Source: Flagellimonas sp947499585 (GTDB lineage: Bacteria; Bacteroidota; Bacteroidia; Flavobacteriales; Flavobacteriaceae). From it: a stretch of DNA of 64,000 bases. The notes under the pieces are model-generated. The model did not search any database, was not told the DNA's origin, and saw only the letters and a program-made list of their open reading frames with translations. The DNA is taken from positions 2,976,001 to 3,040,000 of the forward strand of contig NZ_CP138995.1 in assembly GCF_044596045.1 (NCBI RefSeq), given 5' to 3'. This document shows, piece after piece, positions 52,859-61,832 of the stretch. How positions within the stretch are numbered: position 1 is the stretch's first letter; the number at the start of each line of letters is the position of its first letter. Made by a program: the position numbers and the translations under genes.

Positions 52859-53872
52859 TTAATCTATACCTTTCTCGTTTTCTATCATCTGATGTTGATA
52901 TTCGGTAGGATTCATTCCTGTGACCTTTTTAAATGCTGCATAAAAAGTGGATGGAGTATTGAATCCGACAGCATAGGCCAAACCTTCAATTTTTTGGTAT
53001 TCTTGACTGTTTTGGGACAGTTCCTGAATCGCTTCCTGAATTCTTAAATGATTGATCAACTCAGAGAACGACTTTTCAAATTCAGTCTTAATCGTCCTAG
53101 ATACCAAATAAGATGGATGCCCCAACTCTTTGGCAAATTGATCTAATGTTAATGAGGGTTGTCTATATATTTTTTCTACATCGATAGCTCTTTGAACTTT
53201 CTTTATAACCTGGGGATCACTCTTCCTGTTTTTTTGTTTTTTGGGAAAAAGCACTGGTGTTTTTAGGGCGAAATATAACAGTATATAGAACGTAGCTGAT
53301 GCAAATGCAGCTCCAATGGTATAATTGACAATATAATCGGTATGATATTGTGCTAGGAATATTCCACAAAAAACGGTTATTGAAGTTAATAACATTTGGT
53401 TCCAAGTTCTAAGATCCTTGTTGCTCTTCTTCTGGAATTGTAAAAACCTTCTCCAGGCCATTGCCACATAAAACAATAAAAGATATGTAGTATACAAATA
53501 CAATTCAGCTGCAAACTCTCTTCCAAAAACAGTAATGGCAAAAAAACCAATAATGGTGACTATAAAATGAAAGTAATCTTTTGTTTTTATCCGGCTAACT
53601 CCAACGTTGTTTGCATAATTCACATAAATCCAAAGTAATGGCCCTATGCTAGCCAAACCCAAAAAACCCAAAGCCATGCCAAAATTGGGCATTCCTAGAG
53701 AAAAACATAAAAAGGATTTGGAGCAACGTAAAGATAATGCTACAAAAAGTGCAGAAAGAAGGTTGACTTTTAGGCGATGCTCCTTCCTGATATAGAAAAA
53801 ATAGGCTGCTACCAAAAAACCGCCTGGAATTGATATTCCGGAGAAAAAAGACAACATGATCATTGTATTCAT
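52859..53872 (-). CDS. AraC family regulator with N-terminal membrane domain
   Basis: A 337-residue protein. The first 215 residues have about seven hydrophobic segments, typical of the membrane-sensor AraC group in Flavobacteriaceae, and the last 100 contain the two helix-turn-helix motifs, ending with AYAVGFNTPSTFYAAFKKVTGMNPTEY. It should sense something in the membrane or periplasm and act on neighbouring genes. It lies between the DUF5916 gene (convergent, 12 bp) and a plus-strand NTF2-like gene (divergent). A GATTTYCGAAATCAA site at 53889-53903 lies within 20 bp of its start, suggesting autoregulation. Confidence 0.9.
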   Translation of the reverse strand: MNTMIMLSFFSGISIPGGFLVAAYFFYIRKEHRLKVNLLSALFVALSLRCSKSFLCFSLGMPNFGMALGFLGLASIGPLLWIYVNYANNVGVSRIKTKDYFHFIVTIIGFFAITVFGREFAAELYLYTTYLLLFYVAMAWRRFLQFQKKSNKDLRTWNQMLLTSITVFCGIFLAQYHTDYIVNYTIGAAFASATFYILLYFALKTPVLFPKKQKNRKSDPQVIKKVQRAIDVEKIYRQPSLTLDQFAKELGHPSYLVSRTIKTEFEKSFSELINHLRIQEAIQELSQNSQEYQKIEGLAYAVGFNTPSTFYAAFKKVTGMNPTEYQHQMIENEKGID

Positions 53873-53888
53873 AATAAAAACATCTCTG

Positions 53889-53903
53889 GATTTTCGAAAT
53901 CAA
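53889..53903. promoter_or_regulatory. GATTTYCGAAATCAA site, AraC promoter copy
   Basis: GATTTTCGAAATCAA differs in one base from the site at 50551-50565 and is 17 bp upstream of the AraC ATG. Its location within the presumed leader would suit repression. Confidence 0.45.
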
Positions 53904-54009
53904 CATAAAACAGAGTCCTGTCGAACCTATTTTTGGAAAGTTAGTTGATAATCAGCTATAGTAGTTATATAAATAAATGTTAAAAAGTAGTTAACCCTAA
54001 TTGAAAACG

Positions 54010-54534
54010 ATGACTAGACTTCCCATTATTATATGCCTTTTTATTTACAGTATTATTTTTTCACAGGAAAGCACAGATAAATACGAAGGAAAAACCGCTA
54101 CAATAGACAGTACCATAAAAACCTTGTATAGTGTTATTTCAGGTGAAAAAGGTGAAGAGCGCGATTGGGATTTAATGCGATATATATATCACCCTAAAGC
54201 CAAATTGGTGGCAACGGGCAAAAATCCAAAAGGTATGGTTGGTGCCATTTTCGTGACACCTCAGGAGTATGTAGAAAATTCTGGAAAGTGGTTGATCGAA
54301 AATGGCTTTTTTGAGGAAGAAATCCATAGAGAGGTTCAAGTGTTCGGTAATATTGCTCAAGTATTCAGTACCTATCAGTGCTTTAAAACCAAAACAGACA
54401 GCGAACCCTTTATGAGAGGCATCAACAGTATTCAATTGCTCAATGATGGAAACAGATGGCGGGTCGTAAATATTTTTTGGGCACAAGAAAGCGATGAAAA
54501 TCCAATTCCAGTGGAGTTTTTGCTCAAAAGCTGA
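54010..54534 (+). CDS. NTF2-like/SnoaL-type exported protein
   Basis: I start at the ATG at 54010 (MTRLPIIICLFIYSIIFSQ), a good signal peptide; an in-frame TTG at 54001 would add three residues. The mature part is an NTF2-like cone fold: AEGE-like GEKGEERDWDLMRYIYHPKAKLVATG, then VFGNIAQVFSTYQCF and the ending LLNDGNRWRVVNIFWAQE, typical of DUF4440/SnoaL-like proteins. No catalytic residues could be assigned. It starts the plus-strand run that continues with CPBP, another NTF2-like and DUF4199 genes, and is divergent from an AraC gene. Confidence 0.82.
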   Translation: MTRLPIIICLFIYSIIFSQESTDKYEGKTATIDSTIKTLYSVISGEKGEERDWDLMRYIYHPKAKLVATGKNPKGMVGAIFVTPQEYVENSGKWLIENGFFEEEIHREVQVFGNIAQVFSTYQCFKTKTDSEPFMRGINSIQLLNDGNRWRVVNIFWAQESDENPIPVEFLLKS

Positions 54535-54574
54535 TTTTTCTCTAAATGCTTTTTAATTTATTCCGTAGCGGCCG

Positions 54575-55471
54575 ATGCTAAAAAAAATACTATTTAATCA
54601 GCGGGGAGAACTTAGGGTACTAGCAAAGCTAGTATCCTTTGTTCTTCTTTTTCAGATTATAGGCTTTACGGCGCTCAAGATTGGTGTTCCATTTTTTAAG
54701 GATAGTGCTTTCCATCTGTCTTTTATGGTAAATGTTGTTTCGGCTTTTGCGGTTGTCTTGGCCTTGTACATCTACTCCAAATACTTAGATAAAAGTTCAT
54801 TGGCTAAGTATGGATTACATCTTGGGCTCAAAATTTGGAAGAATTTCATCCTTGGCATTATCATAAGTTTTGGTATAATCATATTGGTCTTGATCATACA
54901 AGGAAGTAATATTGTACTCGATTTTTCTCCAGGTACTGCTTTCCCAACCCATAAGCCTTGGCTTGTGTTTCTAAGTCAATTTTTGCGCTATTTCACAGGA
55001 AGTTTGTTTGAAGAGCTTTTGGCAACCTCCTTTCTTTTTATTCTAACTTTTTACTCATTTAAACCCAGCAATCGATTATACCCATACAGATACTTTTTTT
55101 CCATATGTATTTCTGCTTTGCCATTTGGCTTAATCCATGGCGCAAACGAAAATGCAACTTTTTTGGGAGTCTTTAACCTAATCTTGTTTGGTGCCATTAC
55201 CACCTCCAATTTTGCTTATACGAGAAATCTGGGCTACGCTATTGCTTTTCATTGCATGTGGAATTTTGGTCAAAATATAATATTCGGTTTGCCTAATAGT
55301 GGTAAAGAGTCTCAGGCATGGTTGATAAAAACAACTGTAAAATCCTCAGACTTGATTTCAGGAGGAATATTTGGACTTGAAGGTAGTATCATTACAACAG
55401 TATTCTTCCTTTTAGTATTAACAAGCAACATTCGTATCTTAAAAAAGAGACTTTCAAAAAAACATTCATGA
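54575..55471 (+). CDS. CPBP family intramembrane metalloprotease-like protein (motif 1 arginine missing)
   Basis: A 298-residue membrane protein with about eight helices. It has the glutamate pair (Glu146-Glu147 in SLFEELLATS), the FGLIHGANEN motif with His188, and a late His226 in AFHCMWNF, as in the CAAX-protease/bacteriocin-processing (Abi) family. The usual EExxxR has threonine in place of the arginine, so activity is uncertain. Its end overlaps the next gene by 4 bp (ATGA), suggesting translational coupling. Family roles include prenyl-protein cleavage, bacteriocin self-immunity and signalling; none can be singled out here. Confidence 0.82.
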   Translation: MLKKILFNQRGELRVLAKLVSFVLLFQIIGFTALKIGVPFFKDSAFHLSFMVNVVSAFAVVLALYIYSKYLDKSSLAKYGLHLGLKIWKNFILGIIISFGIIILVLIIQGSNIVLDFSPGTAFPTHKPWLVFLSQFLRYFTGSLFEELLATSFLFILTFYSFKPSNRLYPYRYFFSICISALPFGLIHGANENATFLGVFNLILFGAITTSNFAYTRNLGYAIAFHCMWNFGQNIIFGLPNSGKESQAWLIKTTVKSSDLISGGIFGLEGSIITTVFFLLVLTSNIRILKKRLSKKHS

Positions 55472-55944
55472 AAAACCGAGGCTTTAATTTATTGTTCCTA
55501 TTTACTATTACACTATTTCCAATCGCCGAGGTATATGGCCAAAATGATGATACTCCAAAAACTGCTCTAACAGATTTTAATGACATTCAACAGGAAGTGT
55601 TCAAGGTAGAAAAGGCATTTCAGCAAATGACTCAAGAAAAAGGAATTGCCACGGCTTTCAAATTTTTTGCCGCTGAGAATGCAGCATTAAATAGAAATGG
55701 TAGATTAATAGAAGGGCAGGAAGAAATCTATGATTTCTATAATACCCCCATGTATCAAAAAGCTGCCGTAGATTGGAATCCTGACAAAATAGAATTGTCC
55801 TCCAGCAATGATATGGCCTATACTTATGGCAAATACGTATGGAAAATCCCTAATACGGAAGGTGAGCTACAAGAATATAGGGGCATTTATTTAACCATTT
55901 GGAAAAAGCAAGCCGATAACACCTGGAAATACGTTTGGGATTAA
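55468..55944 (+). CDS. DUF4440/NTF2-like exported protein
   Basis: A 158-residue protein with a signal peptide (about 1-24, ending VYGQ). An NTF2-like domain follows with VEKAFQQMTQEKGIATAFKFFAAENAALNRNG, then GQEEIYDFY and the ending GIYLTIWKKQADNTWKYVWD, the classic DUF4440 finish. It overlaps the CPBP gene by 4 bp. It is a second NTF2-like secreted protein in this run, distantly like the one at 54010-54534 in fold but not an obvious recent duplicate. Function is unknown. Confidence 0.85.
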   Translation: MKNRGFNLLFLFTITLFPIAEVYGQNDDTPKTALTDFNDIQQEVFKVEKAFQQMTQEKGIATAFKFFAAENAALNRNGRLIEGQEEIYDFYNTPMYQKAAVDWNPDKIELSSSNDMAYTYGKYVWKIPNTEGELQEYRGIYLTIWKKQADNTWKYVWD

Positions 55945-55961
55945 TATTAAAGAAAATTGAT

Positions 55962-56432
55962 ATGATGAAAAAAGCAATTACATATGGACTTATACTTAGC
56001 TTGGTTTGTATCCTTTACTTTACAATCTTTAATTTTTTTGGAATTTCGGGTGAAAATCTAGTAGGTTGGTTGAGTTACCTTCCCTACCCTATTATAATCT
56101 ATTTGGGTCTGCATAACAATAAGTCGTCTATATCCACCTATAAAAACAAATTCTTGTTTGGGCTATTTGTAAGTATAATCGGTGCATTATTAGGCTCCCT
56201 TTTCATGTATTTTTATTTAATCCATATTGATGACCTAATGATTAGAACCGCTGTAGAGAATCAAATTAATAGTCTTGACCCAAGTGGTGTGGATTACTAT
56301 GAAACCATTCAAAAAATAAGAAGCATGGTCACCCCGTCTTTTTATCTAAAGTTTGGGACGGTAAGCGGAATAATCATTGGTGCGGTTATTTCAGCAGTTG
56401 CACCACTTTTTGTAAACACAAAATCCTTATAA
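55962..56432 (+). CDS. DUF4199 membrane protein
   Basis: I choose the ATG at 55962 (MMKKAITYGLILSLVCIL), giving 156 residues; a longer reading would overlap the previous gene. It has four predicted membrane segments, with GVDYYETIQKIRSMVTPSFYLKFGTVSG linking the last two, a DUF4199 pattern common in Bacteroidota. The family has no known function. It is 17 bp after the DUF4440 gene, probably in the same transcript. Confidence 0.82.
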   Translation: MMKKAITYGLILSLVCILYFTIFNFFGISGENLVGWLSYLPYPIIIYLGLHNNKSSISTYKNKFLFGLFVSIIGALLGSLFMYFYLIHIDDLMIRTAVENQINSLDPSGVDYYETIQKIRSMVTPSFYLKFGTVSGIIIGAVISAVAPLFVNTKSL

Positions 56433-56460
56433 AACTGTTTCCAACAATATATTTTCACAC

Positions 56461-57630
56461 ATGAAAAAATTATTCTTTCTAACTATTCTATTTGTTTCAG
56501 TGCTTTGTTTTGGGCAAGAGCCCAAAAGGGCTTTAAAAATGGTCACTTTTTCCGGTTCTGGCTATGATTTGGGGCTACAGCACGGTAAACAATTAAAAGA
56601 TGGCATTGCCGCTATTATCTCAAAATGGAAAACAAATACTACCCGGCAGCTTGGTAAAGAGGCAGATAGCATTTTAAAAGAATTCTTGGAATATGCCAAT
56701 TTTACTGAAAGCATTAAAAAATGGACTCCTGATTTATATGAGGAAGTTAAAGGTATTGCCGAAGGGTCAGGCCAAAAATTCAACGATATTTTTGTACTCA
56801 ACCTTCTTGACGAATTTTGGGTATACGTAAACAATGTACATAACCATCACTGCAGCGGAATTGGAGTCCCTGCAATGAATGGAAATCCAGGATATCTCTC
56901 GCAGAACATGGATCTTGAGAATTACACAGACGGTTTTCAGGTATTAATGCGTTTGGAGCGCACCATAGATAGGCCCGAACAATTAATTTTAACTCATCCT
57001 GGCTTAATTGCTTTAAACGGTTTAAATGAAGAAGGTATCGGCGTATGTGTAAATACCCTAATACCATTAAATGCCTCATCAAATGGTTTGCCTGTGGCTT
57101 TTATCATTCGGCGCATCATCAATTCAACAAACAAGAAAAAACTACTCGATTTTGTAAAAAATGTCAATCACGCTTCCGGTCAAAACTATATTATTGGTAT
57201 TCAGGGAGAGGTTTATGATTTTGAGGCATCTGCAAACAAGGTAGTTCGGTTTAATCCAAAGAACACTAATGGAGCGGTTTACCATACCAATCATCCGATA
57301 GTTAATGATGATGTAAAACCATGGTTTGAAAAATACAATCCTAAAAGCACTGATGCCTACAAACTAAATACCGATAGCCACCAAAGGTTCTATAGTGTAA
57401 AAGAAAGAATTGCATCACAACAGAAGCTCACGGACCAAGTGCTCATGAACACGCTTAAATCTAAAGACAGCAAAGAAGGGTCTGTTTGCAAGGCCAACCA
57501 AAATGATGGAATGGGTTTTACATTTGCATCCGTTGTAATGACCATTTCCGAAAAACCTTATCTCCAGATTGTTGCCGGCCCTCCGGACGAAGATGAATTC
57601 ATTAGGGTTGATTTTAGTCTTAAAAAATGA
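56461..57630 (+). CDS. C45 family autoproteolytic acyltransferase/hydrolase
   Basis: A 389-residue exported protein (signal peptide about 1-18, ending CFGQ). It matches the acyl-CoA:6-aminopenicillanate acyltransferase (C45, Ntn-hydrolase) family: SGSGYDLGLQHGKQLKDGI near residue 31, then HHCSGIGVP with Cys131 as the predicted self-cleavage residue and N-terminal nucleophile, and QNMDLENYTDGFQVLMRLE downstream. Most bacterial members act on unknown amides, including N-acyl amino acids and cell-wall peptides. Penicillin specificity should not be assumed. It follows the DUF4199 gene by 28 bp. Confidence 0.85.
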   Translation: MKKLFFLTILFVSVLCFGQEPKRALKMVTFSGSGYDLGLQHGKQLKDGIAAIISKWKTNTTRQLGKEADSILKEFLEYANFTESIKKWTPDLYEEVKGIAEGSGQKFNDIFVLNLLDEFWVYVNNVHNHHCSGIGVPAMNGNPGYLSQNMDLENYTDGFQVLMRLERTIDRPEQLILTHPGLIALNGLNEEGIGVCVNTLIPLNASSNGLPVAFIIRRIINSTNKKKLLDFVKNVNHASGQNYIIGIQGEVYDFEASANKVVRFNPKNTNGAVYHTNHPIVNDDVKPWFEKYNPKSTDAYKLNTDSHQRFYSVKERIASQQKLTDQVLMNTLKSKDSKEGSVCKANQNDGMGFTFASVVMTISEKPYLQIVAGPPDEDEFIRVDFSLKK

Positions 57631-57733
57631 CTTTTTTATGTTTAAAACACTATCCTATTTGTGTACAATGTACCGAAGTGATATTTCTTCATATTTAATC
57701 AGAAAATCTATTTGTGATTAGTAATTTATAACT

Positions 57734-58666
57734 ATGCAGCATCAAAAAACAAAATTCCTCAATACGTTTTTCCTAATTCTTGTCTTGACAGTTGGTTGTT
57801 CTTTTGGACAACAAGCTACTGACAAGGATCCTCTTTCAAAATATGCTGGAGCCAAATCTCCAGTAAAGCTGTTTCCTGGTGAAATATCCACGAGCAGTTT
57901 GCAATGGAACAATGCTTTTGCCCAAAAAAATAACTTAATTTTCTATTGTAAACGGCTGCTTAATCGAGAACAATTGGTCTTTCAAAAATATGATGGAGAA
58001 CACTTTTCAGAACCGGAACCTATCCCATTTGACTCCATTTATAATTATTCAGATCCCTATGTCAATCCTAAAGGTGACCATCTAATTTTTATGTCCAACC
58101 TACCTTATCAGGTTAACCAAGATAGTATCACCACAAACTTTCAACTGTGGCAATCCCACAAACATAATAATGATTGGAGCAAACCGAAAATTGTGTTTCC
58201 AAATCCTGGCGGGGTAGGCTATCCTTGGCGCACCAAGGATGGAACACTATTCTTTTCCATGCTGCCCCAGGACGGTAGTAGAAGTTCCAACATTTATTTT
58301 GCATCCTATAACAATGGGAAATACGCTAAACCTATTGCCCTTCCTGACAACATAAACTCCAAGAACAGATTTGAAGGAGATGCTTTTGCTTCTCCCAATA
58401 AAGAGTTTTTAATTTTTGCAGCCTTTGATCGTGAAGGAAACATGGGCTTTTCTGATTTGTATATTACCTTCCATAAAGGTGATAACGTCTGGAGCGATCC
58501 AAAATCATTGGGGTCAAAAATAAATTCAAACGGATATGACGGAAGCCCTTATGTGACCAAAGATGAAAAATATTTAATCTTTACCAGTAGCAGGAATAGT
58601 CCGGGAGCCAATAGTTTCTTTAACCACTATATTGTAAAATTCAACAAAGAGGACTATAGAGATTAG
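57734..58666 (+). CDS. Secreted PD40/TolB-like beta-propeller protein
   Basis: A 310-residue protein with a signal peptide (about 1-25) that has VGC as a possible lipobox, and several WD40-like PD40 blades: YSDPYVNPKGDHLIFMSN, GVGYPWRTKDGTLFFSM, DAFASPNKEFLIFAAFD and GSPYVTKDEKYLIFTSSR, each with the strand-turn typical of TolB-like propellers. It should bind a partner rather than catalyse. It has its own 104-bp upstream region after the C45 gene, so it may be separately transcribed. Confidence 0.85.
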   Translation: MQHQKTKFLNTFFLILVLTVGCSFGQQATDKDPLSKYAGAKSPVKLFPGEISTSSLQWNNAFAQKNNLIFYCKRLLNREQLVFQKYDGEHFSEPEPIPFDSIYNYSDPYVNPKGDHLIFMSNLPYQVNQDSITTNFQLWQSHKHNNDWSKPKIVFPNPGGVGYPWRTKDGTLFFSMLPQDGSRSSNIYFASYNNGKYAKPIALPDNINSKNRFEGDAFASPNKEFLIFAAFDREGNMGFSDLYITFHKGDNVWSDPKSLGSKINSNGYDGSPYVTKDEKYLIFTSSRNSPGANSFFNHYIVKFNKEDYRD

Positions 58667-58726
58667 TAAAGTCTCCTCTTAAAGCTGAAGGATTTTACAC
58701 ATTTACTCAACGAAAAGATTAATCAA

Positions 58727-58754
58727 CATTGGAGTGCAAATTGACACCCCAATG
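58727..58754 (-). terminator. Stem-loop downstream of the LRR lipoprotein gene
   Basis: CATTGGAGTG (58727-58736) pairs with CACCCCAATG (58745-58754) with one mismatch and an 8-base loop, in the 104-bp gap between the convergent PD40 and LRR genes. The T tail is weak in both directions. Confidence 0.4.
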
Positions 58755-58770
58755 CTGAAAAAACCACTTC

Positions 58771-60273
58771 CTAAGGGCAAGAGGCCCCAGGGTCCTTAAT
58801 TAAAATAAGACTGGCATCGTCTAAATCACAAATTTCTTGTGGAATAACCGTTATTTGGTTTTCTTCTATATTTAATTCAACTAAACCGCTGAGCATACCC
58901 AATTCAGAGGGTAGTTCGGTAAGTAAGTTTTTTTGAAGTTTTAATGATAAAAGACTACTAAGGTTACCTATTTCTTTTGGGATAGCTGTCAATTGATTTT
59001 CATCTATGCGCAAATCAACCAGCTTGGTTAAATTCCCAATCTCATCTGGAATACTGGAAAGGTTGCAATATCCCAAGCTTAGATTTAAAAGTTCCGTAAG
59101 ATTACCTATTTCAATTGGAATAGATGCCAAATTACGGCTACCATAAACAGAAAGACTTTTAAGCTTGGTAAGTGTGCCAATTTCCTCTGGTATTGCATTC
59201 AGGTCGTTGAATGTTAAATCTAATTCTATTAATTCAGTAAGATTCCCAATTGTAGGTGGAATTTGAGTCAAATCGTTATTGTGGAATACCAAATACTCCA
59301 TGGCGGATAGATTGCCTATTCCCACTGGCAATGCAGTAAGTTCGTTATCTATCATTCGTAGTGCCCTCAATTTATTCAAATTTCCTATTTCCTCAGGAAT
59401 TGACTGTATACCATTACTATACAATTGCAGGGTAGTCATTTCTGTAAGATGTTGAATCAGGGGTGTGATTATTGCCATTTTTTCACCTCCTAAAGCTATA
59501 GCCGTTACCCTTCCATTTTCTACCGTAACACCTTCCCAAGTTTCTATACTTTCTGAAAAATCCCAACTTAAGGTGTTATCAGGATTTGCATTGTACCAAG
59601 CAATAAGAACATCCCTATCCGTAATTGCTGCATTTGTAACAGAAATTGTATACTCTTCTGTAGTTCCATCTACAGCAGTTACTGTATAGACTTTATCATT
59701 TGTGAAATCAACAACAACCTTATCTTTTGGATTTACCTCAGCACCAGATGATATGGTAAGTGTAGGTGCCAATGCGGTCAAAGCTGTATTGTAAGGAAGC
59801 TCAGTTATAATGGTCTTATTGGTTTCATCAATTGTACCTGTTACATCTGCTGATAGCACACCATTTTCTTCTGCTAAAAAAACAAAGGATGTAATTTCCT
59901 TTTCATCCGAATTTGGAACTGTTACCGTAACCGTATAATTGGAAGTGGATTCATCCTCGGCAGTTACCGTGTAAATAACAGGGTTTGAAAAATCTTTTTC
60001 AACTTGACTATTAGGGCTTACTGTTGCCTTTTCAGAGATTTCAATAGTCGATTTTAGGCTAGTAACATCTATTACTTCTGAGAAAGCCAGAGTAATGGTC
60101 TTTTTTTCTTTATCTATGGTACCTTTAATATCTTCAGATAAGGCAGCATTATCTTCCACTAAAAAAGAGAATGCTATAATTTCTTTTTCATCACTTACAG
60201 TTGCATCATCATCATTGGTGCAAGAGATTAAGGTCAGAAATAAGGTGACTGTGAAAATTATTTTATTTTTCAT
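58771..60273 (-). CDS. DUF5018 and leucine-rich-repeat lipoprotein
   Basis: A 500-residue lipoprotein (lipobox ISC, Cys18). Two DUF5018-like beta domains follow (about 30-115 and 125-215), each starting with IT/AFxFLxEENxxLSxDxxGTID. Then comes an N-terminal LRR cap with WEGVTVENGRVTAIALGG, and about nine leucine-rich repeats of 23 residues (about 285-480) with the pattern LxxLxLxxNxLTxIPxEIGNLT. The last repeats end with a Cys motif (IPQEICDLDDASL...GASCP). LRR lipoproteins of this type bind proteins at the cell surface, for instance in adhesion to another organism. It is monocistronic, facing the PD40 gene. Confidence 0.88.
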   Translation of the reverse strand: MKNKIIFTVTLFLTLISCTNDDDATVSDEKEIIAFSFLVEDNAALSEDIKGTIDKEKKTITLAFSEVIDVTSLKSTIEISEKATVSPNSQVEKDFSNPVIYTVTAEDESTSNYTVTVTVPNSDEKEITSFVFLAEENGVLSADVTGTIDETNKTIITELPYNTALTALAPTLTISSGAEVNPKDKVVVDFTNDKVYTVTAVDGTTEEYTISVTNAAITDRDVLIAWYNANPDNTLSWDFSESIETWEGVTVENGRVTAIALGGEKMAIITPLIQHLTEMTTLQLYSNGIQSIPEEIGNLNKLRALRMIDNELTALPVGIGNLSAMEYLVFHNNDLTQIPPTIGNLTELIELDLTFNDLNAIPEEIGTLTKLKSLSVYGSRNLASIPIEIGNLTELLNLSLGYCNLSSIPDEIGNLTKLVDLRIDENQLTAIPKEIGNLSSLLSLKLQKNLLTELPSELGMLSGLVELNIEENQITVIPQEICDLDDASLILIKDPGASCP

Positions 60274-60478
60274 GATTTGGGGTTTTAAACGTTCACTTCA
60301 AACTAAACTAACATCAAAAATAATTAGTTCTTACCCAAAAGCATTTGTCAAAAAATCAATTTTTTTAGTATTAAAGTTTGTTGGAAACAACGGAGAAAAC
60401 CATGCTTTGTAAGCCCCAAAAATTGAGTCACCTGATAAGTACTCGTAGACCAATTAAAGACTTGCACTACTACTTTTG

Positions 60479-61399
60479 CTAAATACGAAAATACGAGGGG
60501 GGATGCCCATATGCTTTTTTAAAGACTTTACTAAAAACACTTTGGTCGCCAAAACCAAACAAATCTGATACTTCACTTACCGAAAAATCACCATTCTCAA
60601 CATATTCCTTCGCTTTGGACAGTTTTAGTCTATTGATGTATTGATGGGGCGTTTTTCCAAAAGCCTTTTTGAAAGAATCGTACAAATGAAATTTGGATAA
60701 AGAGGAAACATGGGATAATTGGTCCATAGATATTTGATTCTGAACATTGTCATGAATAAATTCATAAGCAATAAGTAACCTTTTTAGTGTCTCTTCTTTT
60801 GTGGAGAGCTTCTTTGCATCAATCTTATTGGTAATCTTGTTTCCCAATAACTGTTCTTTACATATGGATTGTAGTACTTCTATAGTAAGTTCTTCAGGGC
60901 ATAAAAATTCATACCTGTATGTATTACTTTGATCATAAATATTTTTAAGTAGTTTCCCTGATGAATAGTAATCCGAGTTTAAAGGTTTTTCTAAAAAAGA
61001 AAATGACTCCTGACCAAAATGTGAAGGGTCATCCAATAATTGCTGATTATGATCCTTCAAAAAATGAATACACTGACTGCTTAGACTGTTTGGTATTCCA
61101 AAACTCAAAACATCTATATAGTCATTGTTTTCATTTAAATATTCCCAACCTTCGTTCGGGTTCAATACAAGAAAGGAATTGTCCTTTGCCTTAAGCCTTG
61201 TATTTTTATGCTGAAACTCTCCATTGCCTTCCTTAAAAAAAATGACCGTCAAACAGTTTTCCAAAAACTCGTAGTGTTCAAAACGAGCTTTGTATCTCAT
61301 TAAAAAACTTTCTTGTTGTGAATAATGAGGGGGCAACTCAAATTCTTTCTTTTCAAAGTGGTTGTAATATTTATCTTTAAACTTATTCTTCATTATCAA
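60479..61399 (-). CDS. AraC family transcriptional regulator, cytoplasmic type
   Basis: A 306-residue protein. An N-terminal cupin-like region (about 20-110) is followed by a variable middle and a C-terminal pair of helix-turn-helix motifs (about 200-306), ending with VSEVSDLFGFGDQSVFSKVFKKAYGHPPSYFRI. The ATG at 61399 is followed two codons later by another at 61393; either could be used. It lies 205 bp upstream of the LRR lipoprotein gene and points toward it, so it might control it, but no direct evidence is seen. Confidence 0.9.
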   Translation of the reverse strand: MIMKNKFKDKYYNHFEKKEFELPPHYSQQESFLMRYKARFEHYEFLENCLTVIFFKEGNGEFQHKNTRLKAKDNSFLVLNPNEGWEYLNENNDYIDVLSFGIPNSLSSQCIHFLKDHNQQLLDDPSHFGQESFSFLEKPLNSDYYSSGKLLKNIYDQSNTYRYEFLCPEELTIEVLQSICKEQLLGNKITNKIDAKKLSTKEETLKRLLIAYEFIHDNVQNQISMDQLSHVSSLSKFHLYDSFKKAFGKTPHQYINRLKLSKAKEYVENGDFSVSEVSDLFGFGDQSVFSKVFKKAYGHPPSYFRI

Positions 61400-61832
61400 T
61401 GTACATCTCTCCTTTATGAAGGCTTAAACATTAAAGCAGTATTTATCAAATTGGATATAAAAGATTCAAATGGTAGAAATAGTTGCGCGAAAAATATTTT
61501 ATTGCCTTTCAATATTAAAAACTTCAAGTAAACTTCATATCTAACAAAATCATAAAATAAACTTTGCTTCCTTGATAGATTTTATTTTCTACTTTTAGGG
61601 TCTGTATATTAATTTTTACATATCAATTTTGTCTTTTCAGAAGACATTCTCCTAGTTAGAATGAACATGTTATTGGGTTTTCCTAAATCTTGTGCAATAG
61701 GATAGCTATGTCCACTCTTTTGTAAATCACATCATTTTTAAAAACACCAAAAGCGGTCGACAATTTAAATCGACCCTCTTTCGCATTAGCCATTACTGGC
61801 TTTATGATGTGAGAGGTAATTACTTCAATAGA
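61400..61832. other. Long intergenic region between AraC and methyltransferase genes
   Basis: A 433-bp A+T-rich region between two divergent genes with no convincing coding potential or promoter consensus. One short hairpin, GGTCGA at 61755-61760 with TCGACC at 61770-61775, lies about 60 bp before the methyltransferase start. It could be an operator; nothing else is recognised. Confidence 0.4.

Noticed and set aside
61325..61531. 68-codon plus-strand open frame at the AraC start
   Set aside because: The first third is antisense to the AraC N-terminus and the remainder is A+T-rich low-complexity sequence.
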